In this document: one piece after another, positions 26,101 to 36,613 of the stretch
Layout of the letters: the number at the start of each line of letters is the position of its first letter
Numbering within the stretch: the stretch's first letter is position 1
NCBI GenBank assembly: GCA_963965975.1
Contig: OZ014419.1
Location: 2,268,701-2,332,700 of the forward strand
Source of the DNA: Xestospongia bergquistia
Lineage: Eukaryota > Porifera > Demospongiae > Haplosclerida > Petrosiidae
Reading direction: 5' to 3'
Length of the DNA: 64,000 bases
The notes under the pieces: generated by a model
The model's database searches: none
Told to the model about the DNA's origin: nothing
The model's input: only the letters and a program-made list of their open reading frames with translations
Program-made: the position numbers and the translations under genes

Positions 26101-29100
26101 TAGGATAGTGGTTTAATTATTGAGAACAAAGCAGGCGTAATACATACCACAACAGAGAACAATTAGTAAAGTTAATCGTTTCTTGTCCCAGGACAGCTGC
26201 ACTCCAGATGTAACGGTCTTGCCAAGTAAACGATACATATGAGTTAGTCTCCAGACACTATTAGCAATAAGGCAAAGCGATTGAAGCATTTGAAAGGCTT
26301 CACCATGTTCATTAAGGCATATCCACTCAATTAAAATTTGCAGCTGCAAAAGATGTCAATTGCACAATATGATTTACTAAGAAATATTACATTCAGAAAT
26401 GGCAAGGGTTAACTATGAACAGAATAATATTCTACTATTATCTCTCACCTAGAAGTTTTTTATTTACATATATCGCATGATCTCATTGTACCTCAAGTTC
26501 CTGACTATTCCATTACACAACCTTTGAAATGCATGTGAAAGGAAGGACCTAATCCACCCAAGTGCTACTGTTACATTGAAATTGAATTGATTTATGCGAC
26601 TATACTCCACATTTGAATAGCATCTGTGCAGTGTGTAACAAATTAAGTAATTTTCTACTGTATGCTGATTCAATATGTGGTTACTATGATCATACCTAAC
26701 TACTTGGCAAGAGTTAGAATCTTGCATAATCTTATGTATGTTAAATAAACACTATTCTAATGAGTGGTCTCCTATAGTAAATTGAGCTAGACAAAAGAAA
26801 ACACATCAAGTGGGAAGTCGTGTTGATGAAACCTGTTGATATTAGGGTGTGTTATAGGCTACAGACAAACATAGGAATTTGTGTGTAGGTGGATGTAATC
26901 GTACGACACTACTATACATAATACGCCCATAATACAGGGTCTAATATTATCGTTACATAATGAGATATATCATGTAAGTGTAATATAATTCTTCTAGTGG
27001 GTGCTGTTTGAAAAGTCACAGGTGCATAAACAGGGCTGTTTTGTTAGATAACATAAACAATAATATATGTATTGAGTATATGGGGATACATAATGCTACT
27101 AGCTCTCTCTTATATGTACTCAAATGTGATTGTTGTATTCCCAAGAGTCCAAATGATTACCTACATAGAAATTACAAACTAAAACTGATCTTAGATAATC
27201 TTTAATAGTAATTTAAAAAAGATAACCTGTTCTTATCAACAAAAATGTCTTATAGTACATATATTAACTGGACATGTATATTTACATTTATATATATCTA
27301 CATATGTAGTGCATGAAGGATAGCTCATTACAAGGTTCAAATAAAATGCAGATAAGCCAGCTGTTGTATGAATAGAAGACACATCTATATTATCGGCTCC
27401 AAATTAGGGGGAAAGAGATATCAAAACAAATTTATCAACATAGAAAAGGTGATATGCATACACACACCTGGTCTCCCTTCTTATACAAGGCAAGGTGTAT
27501 ACAAACATTATCCATGAGATGTATGACTACTAGTATTCCTTAATGGGCTATGTAAGTTCATATCAACTAGTCTGAGGTGAAAGGGCAGTCATACTGGCAC
27601 CATTGCTTGTGGGAGTAAAGGAGGGTTTTGAACTAAGAAGACACCAATGTATTGAGTGCAGGATATGAATAAAGGATAAGACAAGCCATTACAGGGTTTC
27701 TAAGGGGAAAATGGATGGCCACCAGTAAACAAACATAGTGTTTTATTTACCACTAATGGACCTGTTGCCTAGTAACTTAAACCAAGTAGCAGCTGTATTT
27801 ACAGTATACTTCTAAAGGTTATAAGGACAAATAATTGGTTATTGTTATGTTATTGTATTACTAGGAATACAATAGCTAATTATTACTATAAATATTATTA
27901 TTGTTGTATTAGGAGTGTTTGCAGAGGCCAGGAAAATTAAACATGAGAGAGAGAGATGCTACAGAGATAACACAATACATACACAAACTGGCAAGAGACA
28001 TCAAAGATTTCATTCTATTTAACTGGCTTTCAGTAATTTGAATAGTTTACATTCCATGAGCTCCTCAGGGAGTCCAAGAAACCTCACTGTTCCAGTTATG
28101 ATAGGCAGCCACACATCTGGGCGCTGAGAAGAACATTATAACTAGAAACTATTACACAACAATGCATTAATGACATTGCCTTTACCTTTTAAGACAAAGG
28201 CATTGCAATAGACTTAACGAACGTTGATATAAACAATGGCTTCGTGCATCTTTGGTGGATTAGCAATACTAGAACAAACACACACAAGTGCATCAGAGAA
28301 ATAATACAGCAGCTGTTTTTTACACATGTCTTTACATGCATGTAGTAGAATACAACAGCTGTCATTTACGTGTTCTTTACTGTAAAATATAGCAGCTGTC
28401 ATTTACGTGTCCTTTATAGTAGAATACAACAGCTGTCTTCTACATACATGCAGTTCATTTGAAACATCTTACTATAATTACAATAAAACTTAATTAACCA
28501 ATAAATGTTAAAGAAACTCACTCTATACAAATGTCAATGGATTTAACCCTACATGTATTAAAGAGAAATAGTGTTACAAAGAAGTTATTGTATACACACA
28601 CAGACATGAAGGCATTCTTCAAAGAGAGGAAGCTAGACAGATTCACGTTAGTCGCACATTCCTCGCTGATTCATTAAAGGCTATTTAAATTTGCAAGAGA
28701 CACACCAAGAATGATGTCCAATTGAAAATAATTAATTGGTCTCATTAAGAGCTAAACTATATTTGGTCATTATGTAATTAGATATCAGTGAAATGATGTA
28801 ATTTTTAAAAAATGAACACCTGCAAATTTTAAATAATAAAATAATGTCAAGGTATACCTACATAAGATAATTGACTGCATCCTCTTACAAGAGTAAGTCA
28901 AATGTTATTTGAGCTGTTCATTCGATAACACTTCCATCAATTTCACCTCCTCATTTGTCATTTAGTTCACAATATCAGAGTATACAATGAACAATAGAAT
29001 GCTAGTATCCATAGCAACCACCATTCACTTCTCACTGACCACAAGATACACAATAGTCATTAACAGTTATCTATCATTATGGTTACCATAGAGAAATGGA

Positions 29101-32100
29101 CAGAAGTCAAACAAGTGACGTCAGAACACAGGTGCTGAGTGATATTCGTATATGTGAGATGATATTTCAATCATTTTACTAAGGTTTGCTTGCCACTTAC
29201 TCTATATTTGTTCATCTATAACTATAGCCATTAAGAGTTACCTAACATTATACCACAGACATGATGTTTACGACACAGGTGCTGAGAGATAGTTCTAAGG
29301 TTTGTTAGTCATTTACTCTCCGTTTATCCTTATAAATAGTCATTACAAGTTACCTAACATTATACCACAGACATGATGTTTACGACACAGGTGCTGAGAG
29401 ATAGTTCTAAGGTTTGTTAGTCATACACTCTCCGTTAATCCTTATAAATTGTCATTACAAGTTACCTAACATTATACCACAGACATGATGTTTACGACAC
29501 AGGTGCTAAGAGATAGTTCTAAGGTTTGTTAGTCATCTACTCTCCGTTTATCCTTATAAATAGTCATTACAAGTTACCTAACATAATGTCATAGCAACAA
29601 TGTTTACAACACAGGTGCTGAGAGATAATTAATTATGGGAATAATTTTATTAAGATTTGCTAGTCATTTATTCTCCATTTATCCAATTCACATTGAAGAC
29701 ACTACATATATATATGTTTTACTTGTTTAGGAATGGTATGTAATATTATGTGAGATGATATGAACTATTAAATACTGACTGGACACATATTGAAGTAAAA
29801 CTAAAGATATACAAGATCTGTGATGTCAAAGTGTGTACCATAACATTAAAATGATGTAACATGTACTAAACAAGAGATACAAATTAGCTTTATTCAGTAG
29901 AGTTAAACCTAACATCTATGAGGTTTCAATTACATCATTTGTTACTATAGCTACTGTTTCCTACTAACAAAACTGTAAACACAATCTTAGTAGGCTAGGG
30001 TTCAATTACAATCTACTTAGTTAGCAGTGACTACTACATATTCCATTGTCAATAAGTACATTCCATAAACCTAAATTGTTAATGTTAAATGAATTAGTAA
30101 CACCTGCAAGACAAATATGAGAATAATCCAGCTAGTATTACAGTACAAATGCGTAAATTATAATTGTATTTAACCACATAATACATGAGCTACATAGTCA
30201 AGAAGCCGACTCTGTCTTTAGAGTGTTCATTTGTGACAAAAAAGGATGCCTCTATTGGATAGTGTCAATATATTGTGACAATCCTACTCAAATACGTTGT
30301 TTTTCATAAGCAGACAGTCTGATATTAAACATGCAATTAATGGCTCTCAATTGTGGTTGACATATTATATCTCACTGTTGTGTACATTGTGGTTACCAGA
30401 CAAATCATTTGATTGGTGGGTTAGAGTCACATGAATTTGTCACTATGGAAACTTTGGTTTAATAGTCAACACAGAAAGTGATTGGTTGATGGATAAGGTT
30501 ACAGTAGCTAACCAGCTGAGAGGTGACCACTAACTAAGTGTGAAACATTTGATACTCTGGGAAGATATTGGATAGAAAGGTATAGATAAGAGATAAATGT
30601 TAACTAGATAACCAAACAAAGTAGGCAAATGGCAAACAATTGGGATGAAAAAGGGAAAGTCATTGATAAGACAATTAATAGGCAAGTTCAGCAAAGATAA
30701 GAATAAACAATATAAGAGTCTTAAAAATGTTTATAAAGTCTGATAGAAAACTGATTATTTATATAGGAAGTTGGGAGAACTTGGGATAAATACATGATGA
30801 CTAAATCATAACAGTCATGACTAAAGAAACAGGCCTTTCTAATAACTTATCACAATTGCAGATATTCTATTAATAACTGCTGTTCTTGCAGTCCCACATG
30901 TAGGTAGCTTAATACATGGCAAAATAAGAACGAGACAATGTATGCAACTTACACTATACTAATAAGACTGGTTATAGCTATTGTACAGCATATGCATACC
31001 TTTAATAGTCTTCTCTTCTTGGTTTGTCTCACTATCTCCTGTCACACTACCTTGTCCCTGCTCACGCTGAGATTCTGTATATTCATATTCTTCCATCATA
31101 GTAACTCCATAGACACGAATCATACTGACAGGACAATAGTGTTCGGAGCCAAAGTGTTGTAACATAACAATCTTAATGTATTTAGCATAGACTGTATCAG
31201 CTAATGGGAAGTTTTGTATGCCCCTTTCATTACGCATGTGGAACGAGCCTAAACTCTCCCATTTTGTAGCAGGATAACTAACGAGAAAGAAATTACTTTG
31301 ATTGAAATGTGAATGTTATTGATAATTACAAAATAATATTATTGGTTCAAAACTTTCAATTTGAAACAATTTCATTATGTAGTTTAAAACCACCACAATC
31401 AAATATGACGTTTCTATAACATTCTATAAATATACAGATTGGTCAACAATTTATATCAAACATTTCATAACCACTCTATTAAAATGAACAGATCAAAAAC
31501 TAAGTCAGTAGCTTACAACAAACGGCAAAGTCTGAAGCAATGAATTATATAGCAAAGTATAGTAGTACAGGCTACTGACCTTTCACTAGTATAAACAGCA
31601 AATGTCTCAGGTATTGAAGAAAATAGTTCAAAACAGCCAATCTCAAATTTACTGACAGAAACTAATTCACACAATTCAATAACAAACCTGTGTGTGTGTG
31701 AGAGAGAGAGTAATTTGAGGACGAACAAGTGTTTCTTTACCATATGTTAGCAGAACAAGGGTTAAGCATGTAGACATCTTTATTTTCAATGAGAATAGCA
31801 CCAGGATTCTTTAGTAAAAGAAATAAAAAAATATTCATTAATCACATAATCCATCAGAATCTTCTATTTCATCTACTAATTCTGGAACTACTATATATGT
31901 TAGTGTTTTTTGTACTTTAGGGTTTTGAATTTATGTTTTTGAGATTTGGATTCTGGTCTAAGAACAACTTTGGATTATGCTGGAGAAGTATCCAGAATTT
32001 AGTAGACAAAATGGAAGGAATTCACATCTATACTAACCCTGGCTTCATTATTTGTAGCAACAACTTTTGCACCACATTCAGATGAAGCATAGTTATTACT

Positions 32101-35100
32101 TTCTTTACGAACAAGTGGAATATTTACTAAAAGAGAAGAGTGTTATGTAGCAGCAATGAAAATAAATATAACTAGTATTAAAGTAAGCCACACCCCTTAT
32201 CTTACCTTGAGGTGGTTGTTGTTTAGTAGAAGCTGTCTCTTGACTCTTACGACTTTTAAACTCCTCAAAGGTAACAATATCATCAATTTCCTCCTCTGTT
32301 ATTGTAATATTCTCATCTTCAGTATTTGTTGACTTCTCCTCTACGACTGGAGTAAGACTTTTATTGACAATAATATTATTATTATTATCATCAAGATGAG
32401 GCATTTCAGTATTGTTGAGTTGTTTGTTGTCATCATCAAGTTTGCCAGTGTTATCAAGTTTTACAGTATTAACAGGTAGCTGTTCTGTGTTAGATACCTC
32501 AATGGTTTGTTTCGTGTTAGATACTTCAATGGGTTGTTCTGTATTAGATATTTCAATGGGTTGTTCTGTATTAGATACTTCAATGGGCTGTTCTGTATTA
32601 GATACTTCAATGGGTTGTTCAGTGTTAGATACTTCAGACTGCTCCATGTTAGATACTTCAATGGGTTGTTCCATGTTAGGTACTTCAGACTGTTCAGTGT
32701 TAGATACTTCAGACTGTTCCGTGTTAGATACTTCAATGGGTTGTTCCATGTTAGGTACTTCAGACTGTTCAGTGTTAGATACTTCGGACTGTTCAGTGTT
32801 AGATACTTCAGACTGTTCAATGTTAGATACTTCAGACTGTTCAGTGCTAGATACTTCAGACTGTTCTGTGTTAGATACTTCAATGGGCTGTTCAGTGTTA
32901 GATACTTCAATGTGCTCTTCAGTATTAGATACTTCGGACTGTTCAGTATTGTGAGGGACTTCAATGGACTGCTCAGTATGACTAAGTATTTGAGCATCAT
33001 TGGATTGTTCAATAATGCTATGTATTTCAACATTACTGGACTGTTCAATAGTGCTAGGTACTTCAACAGTAGGCAGTTTATTGATATCACTGGATTCTTT
33101 AATAATATCAGGTATGTCAGATTTCGTTGGGTCTATATCATCTATTACTGGTAAGTCTTGCTGTGGTTTATCATTGGACTCAGTTTGATTCTCATGTTGA
33201 CTTTGAACCATTATATTATTTAACTTTTCAACTCTATCTTCACTTCCCCTCTCCATCTCCTCTGATTGATCACTGTGACCTGTTTCAAAAACTGGTTCAT
33301 CTGGTACATGCAGTTTCTTTACAAGTATTGGTTCATTAGACCCAGTCTCAGAATGTACCTCACTTTCTTTCTCTCCAATTTCTTTGACTTTGTCAACATC
33401 CAACTTTTCCCTCTCCACTTCATCTTCCGGTTCTGCAAAATCAATAGTACTTGACAGTTTGACACTTGTGGGTGTGGTATATTGATCGCTATGAATATTA
33501 TTATCAACATTGTGTATTGGACTTTCATTAGTTAATATGTTGCCATGGCTACACACATGGTCGGCAAAAACTATGAGAAATCTATAATGAGATAATGAGA
33601 ATATTAGATTATATATTTAGACAGCATGTGTGATAATGTTATGCTCAATAATAATAATAATATAATTATTATATAACAATAATTCTTATTAACATAATTT
33701 GATCGTGCTAATTAAAATAATCAAATTTATTATTAATATTAGATAACTACTAGCTAATATTTGTACCCTCCCATTTGTATTACAAAATTAATTGATATAA
33801 AAAATAAATTTTGGATGTACAGATATTATCATTATGATGATTACTTAAAAGTCATGCACTCTCTACAATTTATTGTCATCAACTATGAGCCTGATGTAAG
33901 CAGAGGTGGGACATAAAGTAACTAACACCAAATCTTTCTTTGCATAGAATAGAAAACTTTCGTATTAGAATATGCTAACTCAGCACTACTTAATATATTC
34001 TATAAGTGTAATATATAATGACATGTATATACAACCTATTTCAAACTGAGACTTTTCCTTATATGGAAAAATTAGTTACTTCATGCAGTCAAGTTAAAAT
34101 AAATTTAGCAGATCTGTCTAAATGTTTATTCTTGTACTTAAACACCTGTTCATTCAATGTAAAGGGTTTAAAGGCCGCTTGGCAATTTAATCAAATTTCT
34201 TGGCATTGAGCTAGATGTTTACGGCAAATGTGTCAGTCTGATAAGATTGTTTTTGACCATGTTGTAAATGAATATATATATATTTGCTTTGTGTAGTTTT
34301 AGTCTATTGTTCTATGAATAAAGAAACCACACCCACTGGCTGCTGATTACATCATATCCAGTAAATTTAATTTTAATCTTAAACTTATTGTACTATTTTC
34401 CAAGAAATAAGTGAAGCCTCTAGAACTTTATAAAATCTTTAAAACAATTTTTTTTACTATTAAAGTCTTGTTCTAACTGTACCATCTGGGGCAAGTTCCT
34501 AAACCACACCTCTTTTGCAACACGGTCAAGATTTGTATCTAATGATCATTAAAAGTTAACTGATAATTGATTTGTTTGAATGACTTAAGAAAACTATATT
34601 ATATCAACTATTGATATCATGTATTATATTGTTATCAATGTCTATTAACTCATCATATAATACTTAACATAAATACTTTAAAACATACTTTCTAACAAAC
34701 CTCTATCTCGTTTCAAATAATAACAGTTTGAAAGAATGAAAAGTGTTTATATAATCAAAGTTATTATCACAGTACAAGGTAGCATTGGTTACTGTATAAT
34801 TTATAATGACAATACATAGTAAATTTAATTTAGCATCTTCTTACACTAAAAGTATCCTATAGTGGGAAAATTTGGCAAAGATTTTAATTTAACCCCTTGC
34901 CAAGCTTTATATTTATGTACATCATAATATTATTAATGTTTTATACATGTATTATATATAGGTTGATTGCTTGGAGTGATATACTATAGATATGTAACAA
35001 ATGTTCATTAAGAATTAACTATACTAAACACTAATTCAAACCACACCCAACAAACACATTACAAAACGGATGTATCTGATTGTGCTTCAAAGATGTGCTT

Positions 35101-35668
35101 CATAAACTCTATCTTAATTTAGTAAACTTCTAAAAAATCATTTTGAAAACATTTTTAAAATTGTAACATTACGTGATCAATTTTTTTTAACCAATAATTA
35201 TAGATAGACAATATGGTCTATCTAGATTTAAATGGCATATTAATTTATTGGTAATTCTTAATGTGTACATGTACAACTACATGTATAATGTTTCCTCCAT
35301 AGGGAAGGTACCTCCTCATAAAATATCTCAAAACAATTTAAATCTGTTCTGTCAATTTAGCCTCATCTCAGTGATTTAATAACTATTTATAAACTACCTA
35401 TCATTATGTGTGTGCATCTCCAATAACGACAACTATATTTATTGCTTCTATCAAAACTAAATTTAGAAACCTTTCTATTTACCTGAAGGAGTGACAGTTA
35501 TTATTTTTACCAAATTAATAAAAGGTTCAAGCCAGTTTATTAAAAGAAAATATTTGTGTAGAACTTAAGATAGTTACAGTCAATTTCATCATATATTACA
35601 TTTTATTTTCAAGTTACGTCAACTCACGCTAAGGTCAGAAGCCACAAAAACATGTTATGATGCCTCAT
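13600..35668 (-). CDS. SUCO: SUN-domain ossification factor-like protein (SUCO/SLP1 family)
   Basis: Twelve exons span 22 kb: 35628-35668, 32206-33581, 32038-32126, 31741-31808, 31580-31687, 31000-31277, 23950-24006, 19912-20047, 15598-16536, 15382-15478, 14098-14202 and 13600-13998; about 1230 residues, close to the mammalian protein. A signal peptide ([19 protein letters not shown]) is split by a 2-kb intron. An acidic repeat-rich region follows, then an SLP1-type SUN domain at about 470-640 ([66 protein letters not shown]). Near the C terminus are [20 protein letters not shown], a coiled coil, a membrane segment ([19 protein letters not shown]) and a Ser-rich tail. In animals and yeast these are ER/nuclear-envelope membrane proteins. 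The acceptor of exon 9 (after 16537) was chosen because it keeps phase with exon 8; the stronger-looking site at 16481 does not. Introns of 7, 3.9 and 3.4 kb are far above the local norm. Confidence 0.85.
16537..18260. other. SUCO intron DNA upstream of the nested HLH gene
   Basis: About 1.7 kb of AT-rich sequence between SUCO exon 9 (-) and the promoter of the nested Id-like gene (+). I see no supported exon. An ATCC-type simple repeat stretch occurs at about 17580-17630. Enhancers for the HLH gene could lie here, but nothing in the sequence proves it. Confidence 0.4.
18249..18276 (+). promoter_or_regulatory. TATA box and E-box upstream of the Id-like gene
   Basis: A clean TATA box (tataaaa, about 18270-18276) lies 105 bp before the ATG of the HLH gene. 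It is preceded by an E-box (cagctg, 18249-18254). An E-box near an Id-type gene would allow control by bHLH activators, the factors Id proteins antagonise; that feedback is an inference. Confidence 0.6.
18381..19041 (+). CDS. Id-like helix-loop-helix protein (no basic region), nested gene
   Basis: Four exons (18381-18438, 18506-18678, 18776-18841, 18991-19041) join in phase to 115 residues. Residues 53-95 form an HLH: helix 1 [15 protein letters not shown], an acidic loop GDEEEQ, helix 2 [21 protein letters not shown]. The sequence before helix 1 (MLSSQKPT) lacks the basic DNA-binding block, and the total length matches Id proteins, which dimerise with bHLH factors and stop them binding E-boxes. 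An N-terminal proline/serine-rich stretch (QPLSPTQRS) precedes it. The gene is whole, has its own TATA box, and sits inside intron 8 of the SUCO-like gene on the opposite strand. It could instead be another HLH subfamily that lost its basic region. A 3' UTR of several hundred bases probably follows. Confidence 0.85.
20058..20124. repeat. GTGA/GA microsatellite
   Basis: A gtgagt-type run turns into a (ga)n run of about 45 bp, just upstream (on the minus strand) of the acceptor of SUCO exon 8. On the sense strand of SUCO this is a long CT/CACT tract, so it may act as an over-long polypyrimidine tract. Confidence 0.9.
20125..23949. other. SUCO intron 7, no gene seen
   Basis: Nearly 3.9 kb of AT-rich DNA with scattered stops in all frames. 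Small landmarks are a poly-C run near 22197 and a (ta)8 run near 22237. I found no convincing exon, RNA gene or element on either strand. Confidence 0.45.
26158..26344 (-). other. Exon-like open stretch with good splice sites, unassigned
   Basis: An open stretch preceded on the minus strand by a good acceptor (ttttgcag) and followed by a good donor (gtatgt) encodes about 62 residues with an amphipathic to hydrophobic pattern ([32 protein letters not shown]). It lies in SUCO intron 6 but starts in a phase that would hit a stop if joined to SUCO exon 6. It may be part of another nested gene, an old duplicated exon, or chance. Confidence 0.25.
28338..28437. repeat. 45-bp repeat, two to three copies, with E-box
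   Basis: A unit containing cagctgtcatttacgtg repeats at about 28352 and 28392, with a third partial copy ending near 28437 and an earlier partial near 28310. Each copy carries a cagctg E-box and a tacgtg core. Confidence 0.6.
29130..29615. repeat. 112-bp tandem repeat, three clear copies plus diverged ends
   Basis: The words gttacctaac and gacacaggtgctgagagata recur with a strict 112-bp spacing (starts near 29237, 29349, 29461 and 29573). A diverged copy precedes them. Differences between the central copies are single bases, so the expansion is recent. Confidence 0.85.
32475..32965 (-). repeat. Coding minisatellite (TEQSEVSN-type) in SUCO exon 2
   Basis: Within SUCO exon 2 the units EVSNTEQS and EVSNTEQPI (24-27 bp) repeat about 18 times. 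The DNA repeat is open in several frames on both strands, which creates long false reading frames on the plus strand. The encoded region is acidic, Ser/Thr-rich, presumably disordered and luminal. Flanking residues ([20 protein letters not shown]) are older, diverged units. Confidence 0.85.
33582..35627. other. SUCO intron 1, no gene seen
   Basis: Two kilobases of very AT-rich DNA splitting the SUCO signal peptide. No exon, RNA gene or mobile element is visible on either strand. Confidence 0.5.
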
Positions 35669-36128
35669 CCTGATGATAACAATGTAATAAATCACACCCA
35701 CCACAGGGATATCACACCACCTCTAGAATATGGAAATTTGTTGTTACTTAAAATAATTAATACAACCATTATACTAATGACAGGGTTGTCCTCCTCAATA
35801 AATACAAACCTGACTAGTCTATATTCTCTCAGATAAAGGGATGATTACTTTCATACATCATTCCTATTGTATTCTCTTCCACTTTTCTCTTGTTCTGTTC
35901 CAATTAGTGCGCATCACGACACATCATCTAATCAGCCCCTCCCATTTACGTAGTGTTAATTATGTAGCTATTAGTTTTTATTAGCGGACGACCACTTCCA
36001 GTGCAAATGAATATCGTAATGAGGTAACTTGATGCAAATTTTACTTCTCAAATTTGCTTCTACATTGTTCTGTCATTGTTTGTCAATTCACAACTGGTGA
36101 TCACTACTGGACATTACCTGTTTTCAAT
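35669..36128. promoter_or_regulatory. Divergent promoter region, SUCO-like / coiled-coil gene
   Basis: The start codons of the SUCO-like gene (-) and the coiled-coil gene (+) face away from each other 460 bp apart. The region must hold both promoters. No TATA box or clear motif could be assigned. Confidence 0.45.
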
Positions 36129-36575
36129 ATGGCATCATTATATCTAGAAGAAACATCTTCCCCAAAACTGTCTACATCATTGAATGCTTCCACTGGGGAC
36201 CACTCCAGGGACCAGTGCACTGATGTGTTCATGATTCCCCAAAATGGTTCTATAATAAACATCAGTAGCAACAGAACATCACTACAGATTCCCCATATGG
36301 TAACAATGAGCTCTGGAACAGAAAAGGGAAAGTACTGTAGTAATAATGATAGTGAAATGACAAAAAAGGAAATTGAGTCTGTCAGTTTGCTGTCATATAA
36401 AACAGGCTCTAATCACATGTGTTTTAACAGTACTAGCTGTCACCTATTAGCACAAGAGTGCAAAAACAATTCCCAGAAACTGTTTAGCACCTGCAATACA
36501 GTCACTGACCAGTTGATTATGAGTATAGTGGCAGCTTTGAAGAATGCAACAGAGAGCAATGATGAAGTAAGTTCA

Positions 36576-36613
<38 letters not shown>

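Larger units (their letters stand above)
24007..30999. other. SUCO intron 6 (7 kb), repeats and doubtful exons
   Basis: The largest intron in the window. It holds a 45-bp repeat (about 28338-28437), a 112-bp tandem repeat (about 29130-29610) and two exon-like stretches on the minus strand (26158-26344; 28019-28123) that do not fit SUCO phase. No complete nested gene could be assembled. Confidence 0.4.

Noticed and set aside
28019-28123. Terminal exon of a nested gene (ends KLLKAS then stop)
   Set aside because: A good acceptor and a stop are present, but no upstream exon in matching phase was found and no family is recognised; kept only as a note in a finding.
32412-33154. Long plus-strand frames with repeated VLDTSMGCS or VRYFNGLF units
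   Set aside because: They are shadows of the SUCO coding repeat on the minus strand; they have no splice or start context and no recognisable domain.
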